This document shows positions 34,929-45,681 of a stretch of DNA of 64,000 bases, piece by piece. Each line of letters opens with the position of its first letter. Positions within the stretch are counted from its first letter, which is position 1. Position numbers and translations under genes: made by a program. The notes beneath the pieces were generated by a model. It was given only the letters and a program-made list of their open reading frames with translations. It had not been told where the DNA came from and did no database searches. Source of the stretch: Thereva unica (Eukaryota; Arthropoda; Insecta; Diptera; Therevidae); NCBI GenBank assembly GCA_949987705.1, contig OX465282.1, forward strand, positions 41,008,039 to 41,072,038, written 5' to 3'.

Positions 34929-36563
34929 TAGCTGGGACCCGGTGCGCCTACGCTGCACCCATAAGTCAATAGTAAACAATAAAAACCATCCATTGACTTA
35001 ATATTTTTCGAGATATGAATTTTACACAGATGAAATGCCTCAAAGAACATGGGTCTTGCGTCGGCCGCCATGAATCGGTATATTGAGTCTACTACATTGC
35101 TTATTGTATTCTACTTATCATACCCTTAAATTTGATACCCATGTTGAGGGGGTTGTGAAGAAAGTGGTAATCCGGCCTCTTTAGACGGCCGCCATGGATC
35201 TAAAGATATATTTTGTATACTACATTGCTTATTGTATTCTACTTATCATACCCTTTCATTTGATACCCATGTCGAGGTGGCTGTGAAGAAAGTGGTAATT
35301 CGGCCTCTTGAGACGGCCGCCATGGATCTAAAGATATATTTTGTATACTACATTGCTTATTGTATTCTACTTATCATACCCTTTCATTTGATACCCATGT
35401 CGAGGTGGTTGTGAAGAAAGTGGTACCCCGCCCTCTTGAGACGGCTGCCATGGATCTAAAGATATATTTTGTATACTACATTGCTTATTGTATTGTACTT
35501 AACATACCCTTTCATTTGATACCTATGTTGAGGTGGTTGTGAAGAAAGTGGTAATCCGGCCTCTTGAGACGGCCGGCATGGATCTAAAGATATATTTTGT
35601 ATACTACATTGCTTATTATATTCTACTTATCATACCCTTTCATTTGATACCCATGTCGAGGTGGTTGTGAAGAAAGTGGTACCCCGCCCTCTTGAGACGG
35701 CCGCCATGGATCTAAAGATATATTTTGTATACTACATTGCTTATTGTATTCTACTTAACATACCCTTTCATTTGATACCCATGTTGAGGTGGTTGTGAAG
35801 AAAGTGGTAATCCGGCCTCTTGAGACGGCCGCCATTAATCTAAAGATATATTTTGTATACTACATTGCTTATTGTATTCTACTTATCATACCCTTTCATT
35901 TGATACCCATGTCGAGATGGTTGTGAAGAAAGTGGTACCCCGCCCTCTTGAGACGGCCGCCATGGATCGAAAGATATATTTTGTATACTACATTGCTTAT
36001 TATATTCTACTTAACATACCCTTTCATTTGATACCCATGTTGAGGTGGTTGTGAAGAAAGTGGTAATCCGGCCTCTTGAGACGGCCGCCATGGATCTAAA
36101 GATATATTTTGTATACTACATTGCTTATTGTATTCTACTTATCATACCCTTTCATTTGATACCCATGTCGAGGTGGTTGTGAAGAAAGTGGTACCCCGCC
36201 CTCTTGAGACGGGCGCCATGGATCATTTTAGTTTCAATAGCGTCATGGCCTACCTATTGTTTGACAGCTGCGTAAATTTGAAATTTTCATTAAATGTAAT
36301 GATTCAATTTAATGACAATTTTACATTTGTCAAACAATACGTAGGCCATGAAGCTATTGAAACTAAAATGAAGTGAAAATTCCTAAAATTACCATTTTTG
36401 TTTGGATTTTGCAGCTGTTTTTTTGGTTAAAGGTATAAAAAATAGCCTACGACCTATTCTCAGACCTACCAAATATACACAAAAAATTTCATGCAAATTG
36501 GTCAACCCGTTTCGGAGGAGTACGGTAACAAACACTGTGACACGAGATTTTTATAGATATAGA
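34928..36563 (-). mobile_element. Non-autonomous Helitron, right arm (inverted)
   Basis: Begins CTAGCTGGGACCC and ends …GAGATTTTTATAGATATAGA, the reverse of the 33134-34897 element. It is about one 128-bp unit shorter, otherwise very similar. Confidence 0.8.
35075..36225 (+). repeat. 128-bp tandem array, right
   Basis: About nine units inverse to the left array (landmarks 35232 and 35360, 128 bp apart), with the same two alternating variants. Confidence 0.9.
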
Positions 36564-36582
36564 TATATATATATATATATAT
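36564..36582. repeat. (TA)n tract at Helitron/integrase junction
   Basis: Short TA run between the Helitron 5' end and a gypsy-2 integrase fragment starting TGCCGGCCAG. Confidence 0.9.
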
Positions 36583-36732
36583 TGCCGGCCAGAAGTATTT
36601 ACTTGGAACCGGTCGTCGCGTAGCACGAATACCTGGATGCGACAAGTTATGTTCCGAATCGAACGCGAACTTGCGTAAAGCAGCTGGTATGTAAGGACGC
36701 GGAGTACCCGTACTAACTTCACACCATACCTG
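36583..36732 (-). pseudogene. gypsy-2 integrase N-terminal fragment
   Basis: Minus-strand copy of the integrase zinc-finger region found at 40147-40405, ending at CCTGTT. It is joined at 36732 to plus-strand RT sequence (GTTAAACACAATGTG). GTT is shared by both sides, a microhomology-type rearrangement junction. Confidence 0.8.
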
Positions 36733-38097
36733 TTAAACACAATGTGCAACATCACATTGTTATTAATGGGCAATTACCATTCGTTACGGCTAGGCGACTT
36801 CATCCGGAGAAGCCTAAAGTAGCAAAAATGGAATTTGAACATATGATTCAAATGGGTATTTGTCGGCCATCGTCGTCAACCGCAGCATCTCCACTTCATC
36901 TGGTCCCTAAACGGGATTCACATGATTGGAGACCATGCGGCGACTACCGTCGACTTAATGCAGTCACTGTGCCGGATAGGTATCCTATCCCACACATACA
37001 AACTTTTTCCGTGAATTTACACGGATGCACAATCTTCTCAAAGGTGGATTTGGTACGTGCTTATCACCAGATACCAGTCGCTCCAGAAGATGTTAGTAAG
37101 ACTGCGATAATTACGCCGTTTGGTTTATACGAGTTCACCCGCATGCCATTCGGATTACGTAATGCTGCCCAAACCTTTCAAAGGTTTATTAATGAAGTTG
37201 CGAGGGATCTGGACTTCGTCTTTGTGTACTTAGATGATATTCTCATCGCAAGTAAAACAGAGGAGGAACACCGGGTCCATCTAAACCAGCTCTTTGAACG
37301 CCTAGATAGCTTTGGTTTGACAATTAAATTAGAAAAATGCGTTTTCGGGGTACCTGAGATCAACTTCCTTAGCCACAATATCACAAGAGATGGAATACTA
37401 CCATCAGCGGATCGGGTTAAGGCTATAGTGGACCTCGCGACACCGAATTCAGTCAAGCAAGTTCAGAAATTTTTAGGAATGGTGAATTTTTATCACCGAT
37501 TTATCCCTAACTTAGCTGAAATGTCGGTACCAATAAACGAGTATGTGAGATATCTTCTCAATTGCACTCGTGCCATGAAAGACAAAGCATTTCCTTGGCC
37601 TGAAGCATGCGAAGAGGCATTTCTCAAGATTAAGAAAGCAATGGCAGAGGCAACATTGTTGAACCACCCACTCGAGAATGCCAGGTATAGTTTAACTATT
37701 GACGCTTCCGATTTCGCAATTAGAGGAGTATTGGAACAATTTAACGGTCAGCGGTGGCAATTTTTAGCTTTTTACTCAAAAAAGTTGTCACCAGCGGAGC
37801 AAAAATATTTTGCATTCGATCGCGAATTACTCGCCATCTATGCAGCTATCAAACATTTCCGCTATTTCGTCGAAGGACGCAGTTTCGTGGTCTATACGGA
37901 CCACAAACCATTAGTGCGCGCACTTCACACAAAAACCGAGCGATCCCCACGACATACCAGGCATTTGGACCTGATTTCACAATTTACTTCAGACATCCGT
38001 CATGTATCCGGTAAACAAAACGTTGTCGCAGACTATTTGCCCCGCTCCCTCACAACCGACAACGTCGACTCCGTCACATTTGACTTGCCTACATTAT
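36733..38097 (+). pseudogene. gypsy-2 RT and RNase H, inverted copy
   Basis: An open frame from 36744 (451 aa to 38099, including two codons of the foldback insertion). [22 protein letters not shown], motif [16 protein letters not shown], motif [17 protein letters not shown], motif C YLDD (about 37220). RNase [30 protein letters not shown] and [10 protein letters not shown], retaining the four acidic residues. Nearly identical to the minus copy at 41898-43264 (for example RHVSGK against RRVSGK). It lacks gag, protease and the RT N-terminus and is terminated by the foldback element, so it is not a full gene. Confidence 0.9.
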
Positions 38098-39590
38098 AGT
38101 CCATGGAAATGGTACTTTAACATTGCAAAAATGCAGGACAAGGTTTTATTTTTGGGATGTGTAGGGGGGGTCAGTGTGAGCTTAAGTTTGAGTTTTCGGG
38201 ATTCTAACCCCCCCCCATTTGGCCGCCATCTTGGAAAACGTGTGCAAATGGTTTCTCCACTATATCTCCGAAACGGTACATCTTACCGAAAATTTGCAAG
38301 GACACTTTTTGTTTAGAATTAAATAATCTACAATTTATTACTCAGAAATTTTGTGGTAAAATGAATAATTAAGAAGTTATAAGCCTTACAACACAAAAAT
38401 TAGTCACAATATTTTCTTTTAAAGGCTATAACTTTTTTCCCTTCAACTTTAACAAAAAAAATAATAACAAGTTTTTTGTAGAGGGTTTCATTAGGAATAA
38501 TTTTCATTCATTACTTTTTAAATTTCATTCACTACGAAGGGTTTTACAGCGCCCCGAAGGTATGTAAGTGACAGATTTTCGGAATATTTTATTACAATTT
38601 TACCTCCTAGAAATTAGCAATAACAGCTAGCAAGGAATAATAATGAATGAATGACTATACGTAATAAGAAATGTCGATGTTTGAGTAATTAATAAAATTG
38701 TTTCGCATTATTTTTCGTGTTTTTATTGCTGTTATGCTGTGTTTTACAAAAGTACAATATGGTTTAAAATGAAATTCTTTGAATAATAACATGCGTTACT
38801 CCAATTTTTTAAAATAATTTGTTTTAGGGCTGCACAAAAAAGTGCTTTATTCAGTTATGTTAACTATCTAAGTTATTTTAAAAAATTGGAATAACGCATG
38901 TTATTATTCAAAGAATTTCATTTTAAACCATGTCGTACCTTATAAAACATGGCATAACAGCAATAAAAACCCACAAAAAAATGCGAAACAATTTTACTAC
39001 ATTACTCAAACATCGGCATTTCTTATTACGTATAGTCATTCATTCATTATTATTACTTGCTAGCTGTTATTGCTAATTTCTAGGAGGTAAAATTGTAATA
39101 AAATATTCCGAAAATCTGTCACTTTCATACCTTCGGGGCGCTGTAAAACCCTTCGTAGTGAATGAAATTTAAAAAGTAATGAATGAAAATTATTCCTAAT
39201 GAAACCCTCTACAAAAAACTTGTTATTATTTTTTTTGTTAAAGTTGAAGGGAAAAAAGTTATAGCCTTTAAAAGAAAATATTGTGACTAATTTTTGTGTT
39301 GTAAGGCTTATAACTTCTTAATTATTCATTTTACCACAAAATTTCTGAGTAATAAATTGTAGATTATTTAATTCTAAACAAAAAGTATCCTTGCAAATTT
39401 TCGGTAAGATGTACCGTTTCGGAGATATAGTGGAGAGACCATTTGCACACGTTTTCCAAGATGGCGGCCAAATGGGGGGGTTAGAATCCCGAAAACTCAA
39501 ACTTAAGCTCACACTGACCCCCCCTACACATCCCAAAAATAAAACCTTGTCCTGCATTTTTGCAATGTTAAAGTACCATTTCCATGGACT
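38098..39590. mobile_element. 1.49-kb near-perfect foldback element, copy 1
   Basis: Ends AGTCCATGGAAATGGTACTT and its inverse, flanked by ATTAT on both sides (38093-38097 and 39591-39595). The element is almost wholly an inverted repeat (arms about 720 bp) around about 38848, with blocks such as GGCCGCCATCTTGGAAAACG. It separates RNase H from integrase in gypsy-2. No transposase. Short frames starting [15 protein letters not shown] recur in each arm but are non-coding. Confidence 0.85.
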
Positions 39591-39595
39591 ATTAT

Positions 39596-39847
39596 CTCAA
39601 GTTCAAAAAGATGACAAAGAGTTGCAAAACCTCCAAGAGTTCCCCAGCAAAGGCTCTAAAGTAAAACTAATACTCACGCCAATCCCATTTACAAAACAAC
39701 AGGTATGGTGTGAAGTTAGTACGGGTACTCCGCATCCTTACATACCAGCTGCTTTACGCAAGTTCGCGTTCGATTCGGAACATAACTTGTCGCATCCAGG
39801 TATTCGTGCTACGCGACGACCGGTTCCAAGTAAATACTTCTGGCCGG

Positions 39848-39849
<2 letters not shown>
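39596..39849 (+). pseudogene. gypsy-2 integrase N-terminal fragment, plus copy
   Basis: Continues gypsy-2 pol after the foldback element: [20 protein letters not shown] then [18 protein letters not shown], the histidine pair of the integrase HHCC finger. The frame runs into the (TA)n tract exactly after FWPA, so the cysteine pair and catalytic core are missing. Confidence 0.85.

Positions 39850-39907
<58 letters not shown>
39850..39907. repeat. (TA)n tract between inverted integrase fragments
   Basis: 58 bp of TA flanked by CCGGCA and TGCCGG, a head-on junction of two inverted copies. Confidence 0.95.
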
Positions 39908-39909
<2 letters not shown>

Positions 39910-40027
39910 CCGGCCAGAAGTATTTACTTGGAACCGGTCGTCGCGTAGCACGAATACCTGGATGCGACAAGTTATGTTCCGAATCGAACGCGAACTTGCG
40001 TAAAGCAGCTGGTATGTAAGGACGCGG
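39908..40027 (-). pseudogene. gypsy-2 integrase fragment, short inverted copy
   Basis: 120 bp identical in register to the first part of 40147-40405, ending abruptly at GGACGCGG, where another TA tract begins. Confidence 0.85.
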
Positions 40028-40405
<378 letters not shown>

Positions 40406-41897
40406 AGTCCATGGAAATGGTACTTTAACATTGCAAAAATGCAGGACAAGGTTTTATTTTTGGGATGTGTAGGGGGGGTCAGTGTGAGCTTAAGTTTGAG
40501 TTTTCGGCATTCTAACCCCCCCATTTGGCCGCCATCTTGGAAAACGTGTGCAAATGGTCTCTCCACTATATCTCCGAAACGGTACATCTTACCGAAAATT
40601 TGCAAGGATACTTTTTGTTTAGAATTAAATAATCTACAATTTATTACTCAGAAATTTTGTGGTAAAATGAATAATTAAGAAGTTATAAGCCTTACAACAC
40701 AAAAATTAGTCACAATATTTTCTTTTAAAGGCTATAACTTTTTTCCCTTCAACTTTAACAAAAAAAATAATAACAAGTTTTTTGTAGAGGGTTTCATTAG
40801 GAATAATTTTCATTCATTACTTTTTAAATTTCATTCACTACGAAGGGTTTTACAGCGCCCCGAAGGTATGAAAGTGACAGATTTTCGGAATATTTTATTA
40901 CAATTTTACCTCCTAGAAATTAGCAATAACAGCTAGCAAGTAATAATAATGAATGAATGACTATACGTAATAAGAAATGCCGATGTTTGAGTAATGTAGT
41001 AAAATTGTTTCGCATTTTTTTGTGGGTTTTTATTGCTGTTATGCCATGTTTTATAAGGTACGACATGGTTTAAAATGAAATTCTTTGAATAATAACATGC
41101 GTTATTCCAATTTTTTAAAATAACTTAGATAGTTAACATAACTGAATAAAGCACTTTTTTGTGCAGCCCTAAAACAAATTATTTTAAAAAATTGGAGTAA
41201 CGCATGTTATTATTCAAAGAATTTCATTTTAAACCATATTGTACTTTTGTAAAACACAGCATAACAGCAATAAAAACACGAAAAATAATGCGAAACAATT
41301 TTATTAATTACTCAAACATCGACATTTCTTATTACGTATCGTCATTCATTCATTATTATTCCTTGCTAGCTGTTATTGCTAATTTCTAGGAGGTAAAATT
41401 GTAATAAAATATTCCGAAAATCTGTCACTTACATACCTTCGGGGCGCTGTAAAACCCTTCGTAGTGAATGAAATTTAAAAAGTAATGAATGAAAATTATT
41501 CCTAATGAAACCCTCTACAAAAAACTTGTTATTATTTTTTTTGTTAAAGTTGAAGGGAAAAAAGTTATAGCCTTTAAAAGAAAATATTGTGACTAATTTT
41601 TGTGTTGTAAGGCTTATAACTTCTTAATTATTCATTTTACCACAAAATTTCTGAGTAATAAATTGTAGATTATTTAATTCTAAACAAAAAGTGTCCTTGC
41701 AAATTTTCGGTAAGATGTACCGTTTCGGAGATATAGTGGAGAAACCATTTGCACACGTTTTCCAAGATGGCGGCCAAATGGGGGGGGTTAGAATCCCGAA
41801 AACTCAAACTTAAGCTCACACTGACCCCCCCTACACATCCCAAAAATAAAACCTTGTCCTGCATTTTTGCAATGTTAAAGTACCATTTCCATGGACT
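40406..41897. mobile_element. 1.49-kb foldback element, copy 2
   Basis: The reverse complement of copy 1: diagnostic variants of copy 1's left half (GGTATGTAAGTGAC, GACACTTTTTG) appear in this copy's right half, and vice versa. The foldback was therefore inserted once and copied when the whole region was duplicated in inverse orientation. Confidence 0.85.
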
Positions 41898-43437
41898 TTA
41901 ATGTAGGCAAGTCAAATGTGACGGAGTCGACGTTGTCGGTTGTGAGGGAGCGGGGCAAATAGTCTGCGACAACGTTTTGTTTACCGGATACACGACGGAT
42001 GTCTGAAGTAAATTGTGAAATCAGGTCCAAATGCCTGGTATGTCGTGGGGATCGCTCGGTTTTTGTGTGAAGTGCGCGCACTAATGGTTTGTGGTCCGTA
42101 TAGACCACGAAACTGCGTCCTTCGACGAAATAGCGGAAATGTTTGATAGCTGCATAGATGGCGAGTAATTCGCGATCGAATGCAAAATATTTTTGCTCCG
42201 CTGGTGACAACTTTTTTGAGTAAAAAGCTAAAAATTGCCACCGCTGACCGTTAAATTGTTCCAATACTCCTCTAATTGCGAAATCGGAAGCGTCAATAGT
42301 TAAACTATACCTGGCATTCTCGAGTGGGTGGTTCAACAATGTTGCCTCTGCCATTGCTTTCTTAATCTTGAGAAATGCCTCTTCGCATGCTTCAGGCCAA
42401 GGAAATGCTTTGTCTTTCATGGCACGAGTGCAATTGAGAAGATATCTCACATACTCGTTTATTGGTACCGACATTTCAGCTAAGTTAGGGATAAATCGGT
42501 GATAAAAATTCACCATTCCTAAAAATTTCTGAACTTGCTTGACTGAATTCGGTGTCGCGAGGTCCACTATAGCCTTAACCCGATCCGCTGATGGTAGTAT
42601 TCCATCTCTTGTGATATTGTGGCTAAGGAAGTTGATCTCAGGTACCCCGAAAACGCATTTTTCTAATTTAATTGTCAAACCAAAGCTATCTAGGCGTTCA
42701 AAGAGCTGGTTTAGATGGACCCGGTGTTCCTCCTCTGTTTTACTTGCGATGAGAATATCATCTAAGTACACAAAGACGAAGTCCAGATCCCTCGCAACTT
42801 CATTAATAAACCTTTGAAAGGTTTGGGCAGCATTACGTAATCCGAATGGCATGCGGGTGAACTCGTATAAACCAAACGGCGTAATTATCGCAGTCTTACT
42901 AACATCTTCTGGAGCGACTGGTATCTGGTGATAAGCACGTACCAAATCCACCTTTGAGAAGATTGTGCATCCGTGTAAATTCACGGAAAAAGTTTGTATG
43001 TGTGGGATAGGATACCTATCCGGCACAGTGACTGCATTAAGTCGACGGTAGTCGCCGCATGGTCTCCAATCATGTGAATCCCGTTTAGGGACCAGATGAA
43101 GTGGAGATGCTGCGGTTGACGACGATGGCCGACAAATACCCATTTGAATCATATGTTCAAATTCCATTTTTGCTACTTTAGGCTTCTCCGGATGAAGTCG
43201 CTTGGCCGTAACGAATGGTAATTGCCCATTAATAACAATGTGATGTTGCACATTGTGTTTAACCAGTAGGTTGAAGTTGGGAGGTTTTGTTAACGAAGGA
43301 TACTTCATTAACAGCTTTTTATAAATACCAATCAATTTGTATTTTTTGGACTCGGGCTGATAGTCGACTGTGGAACACACATTAATCCTAAGATTGTTGC
43401 ATGTGTCGACTAAAGTCGATATTTAAAATCAACAAAC
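41898..43437 (-). pseudogene. gypsy-2 pol: RT and RNase H, interrupted
   Basis: An open frame 43380-41875 (501 aa, the last few codons from the foldback element). Upstream of its first Met the frame continues in sense to about 43420 (NNLRIN), where a 1-nt indel separates it from the protease frame. RT motifs as in the plus copy ([38 protein letters not shown] near residue 207) and RNase H with DASD, RELLA, TDHKP and VVAD. The [15 protein letters not shown] sequence style and a TGGCGACCCCG primer site fit the CsRn1/Kabuki-like branch of Ty3/Gypsy, but this is a judgement from memory of the family. Confidence 0.85.
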
Positions 43438-43750
43438 TTCGTTAAGAAGTCAGCACCGAGTATAGCCTTTGCAATTTCTGCTATTATAAAATTATGAACA
43501 AATCTTCGGTGTAGACCGAGATGCAGCTCAACTAATTTCGTGCCGAAAGTGCGGATTACTGTTCCGTTGGCCGCTCGCAAAAGAAGATTTGGACACCCAT
43601 TGTGTCCTGGAAATGACATTGCTGGAACAAGAGAAACGTCCGCGCCAGTATCAATTAAGAAATCGATACGATTGTTTGAATCGCGGACGAAGAGTCGATA
43701 TGAGCGCCGCCATTTATGCCCACTCGACGTTGGTGCGATCCCCTGATCAC
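43410..43750 (-). pseudogene. gypsy-2 aspartic protease
   Basis: In the -1 frame relative to gag, without needing its own ATG: LSDQGIAPTSSGHKWRRS, then FLIDTGADVSLVPA with the catalytic DTGA (about 43650), NGTVIRTFGTK and ILGADFL near the end. It stops at 43410 because of a 1-nt indel before RT. The first Met of the frame (43619) lies after the active site, so expression would depend on frameshifting from gag. Confidence 0.8.
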
Positions 43751-44710
43751 TTAGTTTTTTTTATTTAAATTTTGAGATTTGTTGTAGTTGCAAGTGGGTT
43801 TGCATTTGGTGGCTCTTGCGCCATGGGTTCTATGGTACCAACAAATCGTTCCCTCCTGCTTATTTGTTCTCGCTGGCGATTCGGCGAAAGTCACTCTTTT
43901 ACCTTGTCTCGACCTGTCCCTCCGACTCGGCGTACGGCTACGACTTCGCTGCGAACTTGCTTTTGAGTCCGGGCGCATACTCAAGACTAGTCGCTTCAAG
44001 TCGTCCATGTCCCGTTAAAGTTAGTCCAGCGTCGCTTGTTGCCGAGGTCTTGACTCACGAGGTCGTGCAGCCTGGACAACGGATGCGTAGGACGTACCGG
44101 AATGCGGGAGTACTTTCCACACGTTGTCAGCTTGCTTTACCTGTTCCTCAAAAGTTTTGTCTTTTACCCCCGCCAATGTAACTTGTATAGCCAGCGGAAA
44201 CCTGCGCTCCCACAGCCTAGCCGCGAGGTCTGCCGACATCACTGTACTAGAACCTGCTAATGCTTGTAGGGAACGAAGAAATTCTGAAGGTTTCCTGTCC
44301 CCAGGTTCTTGCATGGAAAGTAATTGTTCCAAGCGCCTGGCCTCGGATAAACCATATTTCTCTAGGAGGACTGTTTTGACCTCAGCCCATTTTGCATCTT
44401 TACCCTGACTAAGGATGCGCATGACTGATCTTACTGCCTCTTTCGGTAACATCGGTATAACGTGAAGCAGCTTGGTGGAGTCTGCCCTAATTCCTGCCAT
44501 ACCGAATTGTGCTTCTGTTTGGCAAAACCATGCTGCCGGGTCATCCAACCAGAAGTTGGACAAAGTTATGTTTCGTGCTGTAACCGCACCTGTTTCGGAT
44601 GGTTCTACCATATCTGCATCTAAATCGAAATTCAACAGATCATCTACCGACAAGTCCTTGTCGTTCATATTATATGCTTTTAATTTAAACAAAACCAAAA
44701 GAGGAACCAA
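43751..44710 (-). pseudogene. gypsy-2 gag, one in-frame stop
   Basis: Minus-strand frame from 44710: capsid-like region LSNFWLDDPAAWFCQTEAQF, LLHVIPMLPKEAVR, KYGLSEARRLEQLLSM, typical of metazoan Gypsy gag of this type. A stop at 44023-44021 interrupts it. The same frame then resumes (MDDLKRLVLSMRP) with an Arg/Ser-rich segment and a single zinc-knuckle-like CWYHRTHGARATKC, ending at TAA 43753-43751. Because both parts share a frame, one substitution accounts for the break. Confidence 0.8.
43754..43760 (-). promoter_or_regulatory. Candidate -1 ribosomal frameshift site A AAA AAC
   Basis: On the minus strand gag ends AAA AAA AAC TAA. The heptamer A AAA AAC is in the correct gag phase, and a -1 slip enters the protease frame (CTA AGT GAT CAG, reading LSDQ). 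This matches the canonical X XXY YYZ slippery class. The downstream structure was not computed. Confidence 0.7.
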
Positions 44711-45069
44711 AAGAAAATTAATAAACGACCTTATCGCTTCACACTTTTCAGTAAAATAACTAACTTATAGTTCAATTTGCCACAGGAACGAAAACAAAGT
44801 AAATAATATGTTATCATATGTAATATAATAGAAAAAAATAAGTTTAGGAAAATCAAATTTGAAAAAAAAAACTATGAGCTAATTTTATTTCTAGAACAAA
44901 AAAAATATAATCAATCCAGAAAATCTGGACCACTTCTTTATAGTTCCAATTGAAATTGTAGCTCCACAGCACACAGGTCCGTTATATTTTCTTTTAAAAC
45001 CTACTTCTGCAACATCAAAAATTCTTAATTCTAAACTTATCTCTTATTTCTGCTAAATTTCTTCCTATT
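44711..45069 (-). other. gypsy-2 5' leader
   Basis: AT-rich sequence between the primer binding site and gag; no other feature seen. Confidence 0.6.
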
Positions 45070-45086
45070 CAGCGACGGGGTCGCCA
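45070..45086 (-). promoter_or_regulatory. gypsy-2 primer binding site
   Basis: TGGCGACCCCGTCGCTG on the minus strand, one nucleotide after the LTR end …CACATTA. Possibly complementary to a tRNA-Trp-like 3' end; not verified. Confidence 0.65.
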
Positions 45087-45087
45087 A

Positions 45088-45120
45088 TAATGTGTTCTCC
45101 TTCCTTATGGGGGCATCAAT
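45088..45120 (-). repeat. gypsy-2 5' LTR, terminal part
   Basis: Ends …GGAGAACACATTA on the minus strand, as in the 3' LTR at 30515. It is continuous with 51105-51415 once LINE copy 2 is removed. Confidence 0.85.
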
Positions 45121-45681
45121 TTTTTTTTTTAGTTTTTAAAAAGCATTTTTATTTATTACCTTACTATCTACCTTTATATAAATTTAACTAATGCTTAAAG
45201 TTAATTATTCTAGCCTATTTTAAACTATCTAATTTACTGGCCCTCAACAGGCACTCTAAATTAATCTATATCTTAAAATTTAACTTATGCCTTTCAGCTA
45301 AGACTTATCTAATATTTATTTTTATTTTATAGAAAAAAGAAAAGGTCTTTATAATGTGTAAGAAAAATTTGAGAAAAAAAAACTTAGATACTATATTTAT
45401 TTTATATAAAAGGAATCTTAAAACTATCTTAATCTACTCTTTTCTAACACTATCTGGGCGGGGGGCAACGGAGATAAAATCTTCTCGGGTGACTCCCGCC
45501 CAGGCTACGGGTTTCCATCTACATCTATACCCGCACCCTTACCCTAAACTTACTTAAATCTAAATGTATTACTAGGTAAAAACTAGAACTAGATCCTATT
45601 TAAGCCCTAAGCTAATCACTAAGTCTAAATTTAAAACTAAACTGCCTTATGTGTGGCGATTTTAAGACGAATACGCAACAA

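Noticed and set aside
45354..45557. Short plus ORF in the LINE copy 2 3' UTR
   Set aside because: Low-complexity Lys/Asn/Ile-rich start and a G-rich tail; within a LINE 3' UTR, with no support.
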